64,000 nt of DNA. Source: Gammaproteobacteria bacterium. GTDB lineage: Bacteria > Pseudomonadota > Gammaproteobacteria > Xanthomonadales > Wenzhouxiangellaceae. Position numbers and translations under genes: made by a program. The notes under the pieces are model-generated. The model had not been told where the DNA came from. It saw only the letters and a program-made list of their open reading frames with translations, and did no database searches. Positions 8,156 to 17,205 of the stretch are shown here, piece by piece (the stretch's first letter is position 1; the number at the start of each line of letters is the position of its first letter). Where the stretch lies: assembly GCA_009908385.1 (NCBI GenBank), contig JAAAPE010000073.1, forward strand, positions 62,001 through 126,000, given 5' to 3'.

Positions 8156-10585
8156 TCAGGCGGTTCGCCGCTCGGGCCGACGGTCGAGCCGGTCGAGCAT
8201 GCGTTCGACCCGGTCTTCCCATTGCTCGCTGGAGAGCTGCCCGCGCAGGCGGTCGGCCCACAGCGGGAAGGCCAGCGGCGTGAGACGGCCCGGATCGGTC
8301 AGGGCGATGTCCCGGGCGGCCAGCGCGGTCAGGCAGGTCTCGAGCCGGCTGAATTCCAGTTCGGCCTCGAGCACCTCCCGGCGCGACTGGTCGAGCAGGG
8401 GATTGGCCGGGTCGTGCTCGCTGAGCACGTCGAACATCAGTCCGCTGGAGGCCTGGACCTGGCGCGCGCCCTTCTGGCGGCCGGGGTAGCCCTGGAAGAC
8501 CAGGCCGGCGATCCGGGCGATATCGCGAAAGCGGTGCCGGGCCATCTCCGATGCATTGAGCGCGGCCAGTATGTCCTCGAGCAGCTGCCCGGGCGAGAGC
8601 AGTTCGCGCAGCGTCGGCACGTCGAGGGGCACGGGCCGCTGGCTGACGAGTTCGATGCCGTAGTCGTTGACCGTGAGCGAAAAGGTGCGGGGCGCGCGCT
8701 GGCCGATGCGCCAGGCGAGCAGGGCGGCCAGGCCCTCGTGGGCCAGCCTTCCGGCGAAGGGGAACAGATAGAGATGCGCGCCTTCGCGGCTGCTGATGCG
8801 CTCGACGACCAGTCGGCCCGGACCCGGCAGGGCGGAGCGCCTCTGCTGCTCGGCCAGGAGCGGCGCGACCACCGCCGCGTCGGCAGGCAGCGTCCGGCCG
8901 CTCTCGCATCGCTCCAGAAGCTCGAGCAGGCTGTCGGCCAGGAGGGTGGACAGGGGCAGTCGCCCGCCGGCCCAGCGCGGCACGCTGGCCTTGTTGGAAC
9001 TCGACGCCCGGACGTAGGCGGTCATGTCGCGGATGCGCTCGAGCCTGAGCGCGCGCCCGGCGAAAATGAAGGTCTCGCCGGGCTTGAGGCGCGTCAGGAA
9101 GCGCTCCTCGATATGACCCAGCCGTGCGCCGCGCCTGAAGCGTACCTGCAGGCTGGCGTCGGCGGTGATGGTGCCCACCGACATGCGGTGCATGCGCGCG
9201 ATGCGGCGATCCTTCACCCGGTAGACGCCGTCGGCATCGATTTCGACCCGCCGGAAATCGGGGTAGGCCTTCAGGGCGGGCCCACCGCGCGTGATGAAAT
9301 CCAGCAGCCATTGCCATTGTTCGGCACCCAGGCGGCGTCCCACCCGCGTGCCGGCGATCTCCTCGCGCATGGCCGCCTCCCGGAAGCCGCTGCCGAGCGC
9401 GACCGTCACAAGGTGCTGCGCGATGACGTCCAGGCAGCCGGCCGGCGGCACGCGCGCCTCGACTTCGCCGGCGGCCATCTTTTCGCGCGCGGCGGCGATC
9501 TCCAGGATTTCGAGCGCGTGCGTGGGCACGCACAGCAGCCTTGCCCGCTGCCCGGGCCGGTGGCCCGAGCGGCCGGCGCGCTGCATCAGGCGTGCGATGC
9601 CCTTCGGGCTGCCGACCTGGATGACCTGTTCGACCGGCGAGAAGTCCACGCCCAGATCGAGGCTGGAGGTGGCCACCACGCAGCGCAGGCGGCCGTCCCG
9701 AAGCCCGGCTTCGGCGTCCAGCCGCGACTTGCGATCGATGGACCCGTGGTGCAGCGCCACGCGGTCGGCGAAGGGCGCGACCGACTGGATGGCGCGGAAC
9801 CACAGTTCCGCCTGGGAGCGGGTGTTGGTGAACAGCAGGGTCGAGCTCGCCCGATCGAGGGCGTCGATCACGCCGGGCAGCTGCACCAGGCCGGTCCGGC
9901 CCGCCTGCGGAAAGCGCTCGACCGCGGGCGGCAAGAGCGTTTCCACATCGATATCGCGCCGCAGGTCGCCGGCGATCAACCGTCCCTGGCGGCCCGGTCC
10001 GATCAGGGTTTCCATCGCTTCGTCGAGGTTGCCGAGGGTGGCGGACAGGCCCCACAGCTGCAGGCCGGGGTTGAGGGCGCGCAACCTCGCCAGGGCCAGT
10101 TCGAGCAGCACGCCGCGCTTGCTGCCGAGCAGCTCGTGCCACTCGTCGACGATCACGCCGCGCAGCCGCCCCAGCCGTCGGTCGGCGTCCGCATAGGACA
10201 GCATGAGCGAGAGGCTTTCGGGCGTGGTGACCATCGCCGGCGGCGGCGCGTCGCGCAGCTTGCGCCGGGCCGATGCCGAGGTGTCGCCGGTGCGCAAGCC
10301 CACGCGCCAGTCGAAGCCGAGCACATCCAGCGGTGCGTCGAGGCTTCGGGCCGTGTCGACGGCCAGCGCCCGCAGGGGCGTGATCCACAGCCAGGCCAGG
10401 GCGCGCGGCGGATTCTCGAGGGCGTCGGCGAGCGGCCCGCCCCAGGCCGCCAGGGTCTTGCCGGTGCCGGTCGGCGCGTGGATCAGTCCGCTGTGCCCCT
10501 TCACCCAGGCCGACCAGGCTTCGCGCTGGAAGCCCTGGGGCCTGGCCCCGAGACCGTCGAGGAAACGCTCGGCCGGGTGCGTCAT
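8156..10585 (-). CDS. ligase-associated DNA damage response DEXH-box helicase (Lhr-core-like)
   Basis: HAPTGTGKTLAAWGG, TPLRALAVDT, DEWHELLGSKRG, QVGSPKGIARLMQRAGRSGHRPG; start ATG overlaps ligase stop. Confidence 0.92.
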   Translation of the reverse strand: MTHPAERFLDGLGARPQGFQREAWSAWVKGHSGLIHAPTGTGKTLAAWGGPLADALENPPRALAWLWITPLRALAVDTARSLDAPLDVLGFDWRVGLRTGDTSASARRKLRDAPPPAMVTTPESLSLMLSYADADRRLGRLRGVIVDEWHELLGSKRGVLLELALARLRALNPGLQLWGLSATLGNLDEAMETLIGPGRQGRLIAGDLRRDIDVETLLPPAVERFPQAGRTGLVQLPGVIDALDRASSTLLFTNTRSQAELWFRAIQSVAPFADRVALHHGSIDRKSRLDAEAGLRDGRLRCVVATSSLDLGVDFSPVEQVIQVGSPKGIARLMQRAGRSGHRPGQRARLLCVPTHALEILEIAAAREKMAAGEVEARVPPAGCLDVIAQHLVTVALGSGFREAAMREEIAGTRVGRRLGAEQWQWLLDFITRGGPALKAYPDFRRVEIDADGVYRVKDRRIARMHRMSVGTITADASLQVRFRRGARLGHIEERFLTRLKPGETFIFAGRALRLERIRDMTAYVRASSSNKASVPRWAGGRLPLSTLLADSLLELLERCESGRTLPADAAVVAPLLAEQQRRSALPGPGRLVVERISSREGAHLYLFPFAGRLAHEGLAALLAWRIGQRAPRTFSLTVNDYGIELVSQRPVPLDVPTLRELLSPGQLLEDILAALNASEMARHRFRDIARIAGLVFQGYPGRQKGARQVQASSGLMFDVLSEHDPANPLLDQSRREVLEAELEFSRLETCLTALAARDIALTDPGRLTPLAFPLWADRLRGQLSSEQWEDRVERMLDRLDRRPERRTA

Positions 10586-12186
10586 GGCGACTTCGCCTCG
10601 TCCGGCAGCAGGCGTTCGAGTTCGTCGAGGGAATCGGCGTCCTTGACCGACAGGTCGCGGCGCCAGCGGTGGATGCGGGGAAAGCGCATGGCGATGCCGG
10701 ACTTGTGCCGCGGCGACCGGGTGATGCCCTCGAAGGCCAGCTCGAAGACCTGCAGGGGCTCGACGGCGCGCACCGGCCCGAAGCGGTCGGTCGTGTGGGC
10801 GCGGATCCAGCGGTCGAGTTCCTCGATCTCTTCCTGGGTCAGGCCGGAATAGGCCTTGGCGACCGGAACCAGCGCGTCGGCCTGGTGGACGGCGAAGGTG
10901 TAGTCGGTGAACAGCCCGGAGCGGCGACCGTGTCCGGGCTGCGCGTAGAGGAGTACGCCGTCGAAGGTGTAGGGCTCGACTTTCCATTTCCACCAGTCGC
11001 CGCGCTTGCGGCCCACCCGGTAGGGCGAATCGGCGGCCTTGAGCATGACCCCCTCGACGCCGCGCTCGCGGGCCGAAGCCCGCAGGGCGGGCAGGTCGTC
11101 CCAGTCTTCGAAATCCACCGATTCGGGCCGGAAGATCCGCTGCCCGGGGTGGGCGTCGAACAGGGTCTGCAGGCGCCGGATGCGTTCATCCAGGACGGCA
11201 TCACGCTGGTCCTCGCCGTCCATTTCGAGCAGGTCGTAGGCGAGGAAGGCCGTGGGAGCGGTTTCGAGGGTCTTTCGCCCCACCTTCTTGCGCCCGATGC
11301 GGCGCTGCAGGACCGCGAAAGGCAGGGGGCCGTCGCGCCAGGCCATGATCTCGCCATCGAGCACCGTGCCGTCGGGCAGTGATTCGGCCTCCCGTTCGAA
11401 TTCGGGGAAGCGGCCGTCGAGGCGCTCTTCTCCGCGCGACCACAGGAAGGTCTGGCCGTCGCGCCGGATCAGCTGGGCGCGGATGCCGTCCCATTTCCAT
11501 TCGGCGCGCCACGCCTCCGCCGGGCCGAGCCGGGCCGGATCCGATTCGAGAGGCGAGGCGAGAAAGAAGGGGTAAGGCCTTGAAATGTCGAGGTCGGCAT
11601 CCGCTTCGTCGGCAAGCAGTTGCCGGAAGAAGCCGGGCGTGGGTTGCCAGTCGCCCATCAGGCGGTGGGCCATCAGGCCGCTGTCGATGCCCGCGAGTTC
11701 GGCCAGGGCCCGGGTCACGAGACGCCTCGAGACGCCCACCCGCAGGGCGCCGGTGAGCAGCTTGTTGTAGAGAAATCGCTCGGTGCCGCGCAGTTCCCCC
11801 CAGGCCTCGAGGACGCGCTCACGCTTCTCGTCCTCGGCGAGGCGGGCGAGCGGGCGAACGTCGCGCTCGATCAGCCGGTGCAGGGGCGGGGCGTCCGTCG
11901 TCCGCTCCGGTTCCGGAACGAGCAGGTTGAGCGTCTCGGCGAGATCGCCGACGTGCTGGTAGGACGACTCCAGTAGCCAGTGCGGCAGACCGGCGGCCTC
12001 CGCGCCCCACTGGCGAAGCATGCCGCTGGGCACGAGGCGCTTGAGCCGTCGGCCGGTCAGGCACCAGACCGCCCAGGCGCCGTCTTCGGCCGGCACGTCC
12101 CGGAAGTAGTCGACCATGGCCGCCACGCGGGCGTTGGTGGACGTGGTGCCGTCGAGGCGGTCGTAGAGCCGGGCGAAGCGCTGCAT
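10582..12186 (-). CDS. ATP-dependent DNA ligase
   Basis: Nucleotidyltransferase motif EWKWDGIRAQL, ERLDGRFPEFE, LDGEIMAW, EGVMLKAADSPYRVGRKRGDWWKWK. Confidence 0.93.
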   Translation of the reverse strand: MQRFARLYDRLDGTTSTNARVAAMVDYFRDVPAEDGAWAVWCLTGRRLKRLVPSGMLRQWGAEAAGLPHWLLESSYQHVGDLAETLNLLVPEPERTTDAPPLHRLIERDVRPLARLAEDEKRERVLEAWGELRGTERFLYNKLLTGALRVGVSRRLVTRALAELAGIDSGLMAHRLMGDWQPTPGFFRQLLADEADADLDISRPYPFFLASPLESDPARLGPAEAWRAEWKWDGIRAQLIRRDGQTFLWSRGEERLDGRFPEFEREAESLPDGTVLDGEIMAWRDGPLPFAVLQRRIGRKKVGRKTLETAPTAFLAYDLLEMDGEDQRDAVLDERIRRLQTLFDAHPGQRIFRPESVDFEDWDDLPALRASARERGVEGVMLKAADSPYRVGRKRGDWWKWKVEPYTFDGVLLYAQPGHGRRSGLFTDYTFAVHQADALVPVAKAYSGLTQEEIEELDRWIRAHTTDRFGPVRAVEPLQVFELAFEGITRSPRHKSGIAMRFPRIHRWRRDLSVKDADSLDELERLLPDEAKSP

Positions 12187-13187
12187 CAGGAAGCGCTCAG
12201 CGTCTCGCGCAGGTTCCAGCTTTCGGCGGCAAGGCCCTGTTCCTGAAGATATCCCGCGAGCGCGGTGCCGTCGCCGTGAATCGTGATCACGCGGCCCGAG
12301 CGCATGTCGGCCGCGGTGTCGACCAGGCCGGGCCAGTCGGCGTGGTCGGACAGCACGAAGCCGCGGTCGTAGCCGCGCCGGCGGCGATTGCCCCGGATGC
12401 GCATCCACCCGGAAACGAAGCCGGTCGAGTGATTCCTGAAGCGCTTCATCCAGGGCGAGCCGGCGGCGGAGGGCGGTGCCAGGACCAGATCCCGTCCGTA
12501 ATCCTCGCCCTTGCCCGCCTCACCGACGGCGTGGGTGTCCGGCATGGGGATGCCCTGTTCGCGATAGCAGCGGGTCAGCGCCTGCATGGCGCCGTGCAGC
12601 CAGATGCGACCCGGCCGTTCGTGCCGGTCCAGTTCCGACAGCAGGCGCTGGGCCTTGCCGAGCGCGTAGCAGAACAGGACCGCGGGCCGGCCGACGCCGG
12701 CGCACTCGCGCCACCAGTCGAGTACCTGGCCGATCACTGTCTCGGTCGGGGGCCAGCGGTAGACGGGCAATCCGAAGGTGCACTCGGTCAGCCAGACATC
12801 GCAGTCGAAGGGTTCGAAGGGGCGGCAGGTGGGGTCGGGATCGCGCTTGAAGTCGCCGGACACGCCCCAGGCGCCCTCCTCGGACTCGATGCGAACGGTC
12901 GCCGAGCCCAGGATGTGGCCGGCGGGAAAGAGGGTGATGCGCGTGTCACCCAGCTCGAAGTGTTCGCCGTAACGCCTTGAAACCAGATCATTATCCTGGC
13001 CGACCCGTTGTCGCAACACGGGCAGGCCGGCTTCGGCCGCGTAGTACTCGCCGCTGCCGGCTCTCGCGTGGTCGGCGTGGGCGTGCGTGATCACCGCGCG
13101 CGGCACCGGGCGGAGCGGGTCGATCCAGAAGTCGCCGGCGGCGCAGTACAGTCCGCCAGCGTCGGGTTTCAGCAGGTCGCCGGCCAT
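12186..13187 (-). CDS. ligase-associated DNA damage response exonuclease (metallo-beta-lactamase fold)
   Basis: THAHADHARAGS, FPAGHILGSATVRIE, VSGDFKRDPDPTCRPFEPF, SDHADWPGL. Confidence 0.88.
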   Translation of the reverse strand: MAGDLLKPDAGGLYCAAGDFWIDPLRPVPRAVITHAHADHARAGSGEYYAAEAGLPVLRQRVGQDNDLVSRRYGEHFELGDTRITLFPAGHILGSATVRIESEEGAWGVSGDFKRDPDPTCRPFEPFDCDVWLTECTFGLPVYRWPPTETVIGQVLDWWRECAGVGRPAVLFCYALGKAQRLLSELDRHERPGRIWLHGAMQALTRCYREQGIPMPDTHAVGEAGKGEDYGRDLVLAPPSAAGSPWMKRFRNHSTGFVSGWMRIRGNRRRRGYDRGFVLSDHADWPGLVDTAADMRSGRVITIHGDGTALAGYLQEQGLAAESWNLRETLSAS

Positions 13188-13269
13188 GGGAATATGGTGG
13201 CCGAGGGGGCATCAAGATGATGTCGGGGTGGGGCGTGGCGCGGCCCGCGCGGCCTGGCGTTTGGGTCGG

Positions 13270-13854
13270 TCAAATACGGGCGACTCGGGCCTGTCCCTTG
13301 GCGGCGTCTCGGAGGTGTTCGGCGAAGGACTGGCGGCTTGCGGCCGGAACGGCGACGATCAGCGTGACGCCCTCCGGGTCATAGTCTTCGTCGAGTTTTT
13401 CCCCCTCGAATTCGGACAGGGCATGGTGGGCGGCGTCGACGAATTCGAAGGGCAGGGTCAGGCGCAGCCGGATCCTGGGGATGATGGGCGCGCTTTCGGC
13501 CGTGCGCAGCGCCTCGTTGGCCGTGCCGCCGTAGGCGCGCGCCAGGCCGCCGGTGCCGAGCTTGGTGCCGCCGAAGAAGCGGGTGACCACGACGACCGTG
13601 CGGTCGTAACCCTGGCTCTCGATCGCTTGCAGGATGGGGCGCCCGGCGGTGCCGCCCGGCTCGCCGTCGTCGTCGAAACGGTAGAGGTCGCCGATCAGCC
13701 AGGCCCAGCAATTGTGGTTGGCGGCCGGGTCGCTGATGCGCTCGATGAAGGTCTTCGCTTCGGCTTCGTCGTCCACCGGGGCGGCGTGTGCGATGAAGCG
13801 GCTCTTCTTGATTTCGGCTTCGTGGGTAACGGGCGCGACCAGGCGGTAACTCAT
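13270..13854 (-). CDS. YigZ/IMPACT family protein
   Basis: SRFIAHAAPV, NHNCWAWLIGD, DDDGEPGGTAGRPIL, VVVVTRFFGGTKLGTGGLARAYG. Confidence 0.93.
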   Translation of the reverse strand: MSYRLVAPVTHEAEIKKSRFIAHAAPVDDEAEAKTFIERISDPAANHNCWAWLIGDLYRFDDDGEPGGTAGRPILQAIESQGYDRTVVVVTRFFGGTKLGTGGLARAYGGTANEALRTAESAPIIPRIRLRLTLPFEFVDAAHHALSEFEGEKLDEDYDPEGVTLIVAVPAASRQSFAEHLRDAAKGQARVARI

Positions 13855-15218
13855 TTCAGGCTCGCGTCCCTGGGGGCGGCCAAGACCTCAGCATCTACTT
13901 CGAATTCGTCCATCAATATATTGATTTTATTACCCTTGGTGAACTGTTTTCTGTCGGTCATTGCCCGGCCCCGCGAATCCCGGACGACCGCGTAGCCGCG
14001 CTCGAGAACGCTCAGCGGGCTGACGTTGTGGAGCGCACGGGCGATGGTCGCCAGCCCTTGTTCCCGTGTCTCGATCGAGTGGTTCGCGGCGCGGTCCAGT
14101 CTGGCGCGCAGCGCCATGACCTGCTGTCCGAGCTGATCGAGCTGGCGCCTCGGGTGACGGGCGAGCAGGCGGCTTTCCAGGCCCCGGAGGTGTCGCTGCC
14201 GCGAATCGAGCTGACGCTGGACGGCGAGTTCACCGCGCCGGGTCAGTTCCTTGCGACGGGTCGACAGTTCGTCCAGTCGCCGGGCGGGGTGCTGCTGTCT
14301 CAGTCGGCCGTCGGCGTGGTCGAGTCGCTGCATCTGGCGCTGCAGCGTCTGTTCGATCGCGCGGGCCAGGCGCGATTCGTTGCGGCCGAGCTGGACGAGC
14401 AGTTCCGGTCCGTCGGGCGTGGCGGCCACGGCTGCGGCGGTCGGGGTGGGTGCCCGCAGGTCGGCGACGAAGTCGGCGATGGTGAAATCGGTTTCGTGAC
14501 CGACGCCGCTGACCACCGGTGTCGAGCAGGCGTGGATGGCTCGTGCCAGGCCTTCGTCGTTGAAGGCCCAGAGGTCTTCGAGCGATCCGCCGCCGCGGGC
14601 CAGCACGATGACCTGGCCGAAGCCGTGGCGGTCGGCGGCCTGCAGCGCGCGGACCAGTTCGGCCGGCGCGGTCTCGCCCTGGACCTGGCTGGGATAGATG
14701 CGGACGCGGGCTCTCGGCCAGCGGCGTGCGAGTGTCTGCAGGATGTCCCGGATGGCGGCTCCGGACGGCGAGGTGACCACGCCGATGCGTTCGGGCCAGC
14801 GGGGCAGCGCCTGCTTGTGCGCCTCATCGAAAAGACCCTCGGATTCGAGTTTCTTCTTGAGTGCCTCGAAAGCCTGGGCCAGCGCGCCGGCGCCGGCCTC
14901 GAGCATGCCGTCGGCGATCAGCTGGTAGTCGCCCCGGGGCTCGTACAGGCTCAGGCGCCCGCGCACCAGCACCTGCATGCCGTTTTCCGGCCGGAAGCCC
15001 ATGCTCATGGCGTTGCCCTTGAACAGCGCGCAGCGGATCTGGGCGCGCTGGTCCTTGAGCGTGAAATACAAATGCCCGGAGGGCGGCCGGGCCAGGTTGG
15101 AGATTTCGCCCGAGAGCCACAGGCGGGGAAAGCCGGCCTCGATATGAAGCCGGACTTCGCGATTCAGTTCGGCAGGCCGATAGACGCGGGCTTCGGGTCC
15201 TGGGGCGGCGATGGACAT
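13851..15218 (-). CDS. xseA: exodeoxyribonuclease VII large subunit
   Basis: OB-fold WLSGEISNLARPPSGHLYFTLKD, GVVTSPSGAAIRDI, ARGGGSLEDLWAFNDE, GVGHETDFTIADFVADLRAPTPTAAA. Confidence 0.96.
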   Translation of the reverse strand: MSIAAPGPEARVYRPAELNREVRLHIEAGFPRLWLSGEISNLARPPSGHLYFTLKDQRAQIRCALFKGNAMSMGFRPENGMQVLVRGRLSLYEPRGDYQLIADGMLEAGAGALAQAFEALKKKLESEGLFDEAHKQALPRWPERIGVVTSPSGAAIRDILQTLARRWPRARVRIYPSQVQGETAPAELVRALQAADRHGFGQVIVLARGGGSLEDLWAFNDEGLARAIHACSTPVVSGVGHETDFTIADFVADLRAPTPTAAAVAATPDGPELLVQLGRNESRLARAIEQTLQRQMQRLDHADGRLRQQHPARRLDELSTRRKELTRRGELAVQRQLDSRQRHLRGLESRLLARHPRRQLDQLGQQVMALRARLDRAANHSIETREQGLATIARALHNVSPLSVLERGYAVVRDSRGRAMTDRKQFTKGNKINILMDEFEVDAEVLAAPRDASLK

Positions 15219-16246
15219 GGGGCGGGATTATACCGTCGCTCCGGGGCGGCCTCGTCGACCGGTTTGAGCAGGGCGAGGAAGCGGCGCGTGGACGCGTCCC
15301 ATGAGAATCCGGCGGCGAACTCGGCGCAGCTGTCGCCGTCGACCGACAGGGCGCGGAAGACCGCCTCGCGCAGGTCTTCGTCGAGCGCGCCGTTGCCGCC
15401 GTCGGTGATGAGGTCGGCGGGGCCGGGCACGGGGAAGGCGGCCACGGGCACACCGCAGGCCATCGACTCGAGAATGACCAGGCCCAGCGTGTCGGTCCGG
15501 CTGGGAAAGACGAACACGTCGGCCGAACTCATCAGGCCGGCAAGCTCCTCGCCGTGTCGGTATCCCAGGAAATGCACGCCGGGATAGCGCTCGCGCAGTT
15601 CGGCCAGGGCCGGCCCGTCTCCGATGACCACCCTGGAGCCCGGCAGGTCGAGTTCCAGAAAGGCCTCCAGGTTCTTTTCGACCGCCACGCGGCCGGCGTA
15701 CAGGCTGACGGGGCGCGGCAGGTGAAGCCGGTCGCGCTCGCGCGGCCTGAACAAACGGGTGTCCACGCCCCCGGGCCAGACATGCAGGTTCCGGAAGCCC
15801 CGTTCGGCCAGCAGCGACTTCTGGGTGGGCGTGCGCACGAATGTCCGGCTGGCGCGCGAATGAAACCAGCGCATGTAGGCGTAGCTGACCGCGAGCGGAA
15901 CCGGGGCGCGCATGCGCAGGTATTCGGGAAAGCGCGTGTGATACGAGGTCGTGAACGGCAGTCCGCGGCGGCGGCACCAGCGGCTCGCGGCCAGTCCCAG
16001 CGGACCTTCGGTGGCGATATGGATTGCGTCGAAGGGGCCGCCGGCCATGGCCCGGCGAACCAGCTTGCGGGGCCTTAACGCCAGGCGGATCTCCGGGTAA
16101 CCCGGGCAGGGGAGGGTTCTTCCGGCCGGCGAGAGCACGGTCACGCGGTGACCCAGTTCGGCCAGGGCGTCGCGGGTTCGCTCGAGCGTGCGCACGACGC
16201 CGTTGACCTGGGGTGTCCAGGCGTCGCTCACCAGGAGGATGTTCAT
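15164..16246 (-). CDS. glycosyltransferase family 4/1 protein
   Basis: SDAWTPQVNGVVRTLERT, SYHTRFPEYL, GGVDTRLFRP, FVFPSRTDTLGLVILESMACGVPVAAFPVPGP. Confidence 0.92.
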   Translation of the reverse strand: MNILLVSDAWTPQVNGVVRTLERTRDALAELGHRVTVLSPAGRTLPCPGYPEIRLALRPRKLVRRAMAGGPFDAIHIATEGPLGLAASRWCRRRGLPFTTSYHTRFPEYLRMRAPVPLAVSYAYMRWFHSRASRTFVRTPTQKSLLAERGFRNLHVWPGGVDTRLFRPRERDRLHLPRPVSLYAGRVAVEKNLEAFLELDLPGSRVVIGDGPALAELRERYPGVHFLGYRHGEELAGLMSSADVFVFPSRTDTLGLVILESMACGVPVAAFPVPGPADLITDGGNGALDEDLREAVFRALSVDGDSCAEFAAGFSWDASTRRFLALLKPVDEAAPERRYNPAPCPSPPQDPKPASIGLPN

Positions 16247-17073
16247 GCGGCCCTGACCGCGTCCGGCGTCGGCGAAGTCTTGCGGCGCGGCGGGAGGCGC
16301 TTGACCACTTCCTGCACGTCGCTGGAGCGGATCAGCTCGATGGTGCCGTCGTGGTGTTCGATCAGTGCCGTGCAGCTCTCCACCCAGTCGCCGCAATTGA
16401 GGTAGATGACCTCTTCGCCCACCGCGATCTCCGGGCGATGGATGTGACCGCAGACCAGCCCGTCGACGGCGTTCTTCTCGGCCGAGCGCCGGACGGCTTC
16501 CTCGAAGTTGGACATGAACTTGACCGCCTTCTTCACGCGCTGCTTGAGATAGGCGGCCAGCGACCAGTGCTCGCGCCCCATCTTCGTGCGGACCCAGTTG
16601 ACCAGTCGATTGAGCTTGAGCAGCCCGTCGTAGAGCCTCGACCCAATCAGGCCCAGCAGCGGCGAGCTGACCACGGCGGCGTCGAATTGATCGCCGTGGA
16701 GCACGAGCAGGCGACGGCCGTCGGCGGTTTCATGGATGATTTCGTTGACGACCTCGATGTTGCCGATGGTCATTCCGTCGTACTGGCGCATGGCCTCGTC
16801 GTGATTGCCGGGCACGAACACTACGCGGGTGTCGTGCTTGGCCTTGCCGAGCAGGGAGCGAATCACGTTGCTGTGGCTTTGCGGCCAGTAGCGCTTTTTT
16901 TTCAGATACCAGAAATCGACGATGTCGCCGACCAGGTAGAGCGTTTCGCAGCGCATCTCGCGAATGAAGTCGAGCAGGTAGTCCGCGCTGCATCCGGGGA
17001 AGCCCAGATGCACGTCCGAAAGCCAGATCGTGCGCACGTTGCGCTTGAACGGAAACGGGTTGCGCTGTGTCAT
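16243..17073 (-). CDS. UDP-2,3-diacylglucosamine diphosphatase-like metallophosphoesterase
   Basis: WLSDVHLG, YLVGDIVDFWYL, VPGNHDE, HGDQFDAAV, CGHIHRPEI, NCGDWVESCTALIEH. Confidence 0.88.
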   Translation of the reverse strand: MTQRNPFPFKRNVRTIWLSDVHLGFPGCSADYLLDFIREMRCETLYLVGDIVDFWYLKKKRYWPQSHSNVIRSLLGKAKHDTRVVFVPGNHDEAMRQYDGMTIGNIEVVNEIIHETADGRRLLVLHGDQFDAAVVSSPLLGLIGSRLYDGLLKLNRLVNWVRTKMGREHWSLAAYLKQRVKKAVKFMSNFEEAVRRSAEKNAVDGLVCGHIHRPEIAVGEEVIYLNCGDWVESCTALIEHHDGTIELIRSSDVQEVVKRLPPRRKTSPTPDAVRAA

Positions 17074-17205
17074 GTCGCCACCTCGGCAAGGATGTGATTG
17101 CAGGCTAGGGTCGCCTCGTGGCGGCCCGATGACGGGCGCTTGACGAAACCGTGACGGCGGTGGAGACTGGCCGGCGTTCCCCAGACTGTCCGTCAGAATT
17201 CTGCC

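Noticed and set aside
7575-10388. 937-aa minus-strand alternative frame (Arg/Pro/Ala-rich)
   Set aside because: Off-frame translation of pdeM/helicase DNA.
8024-10852. 942-aa plus-strand ORF opposite the helicase
   Set aside because: Shadow ORF; no recognisable domain, and the opposite strand carries clear helicase motifs.
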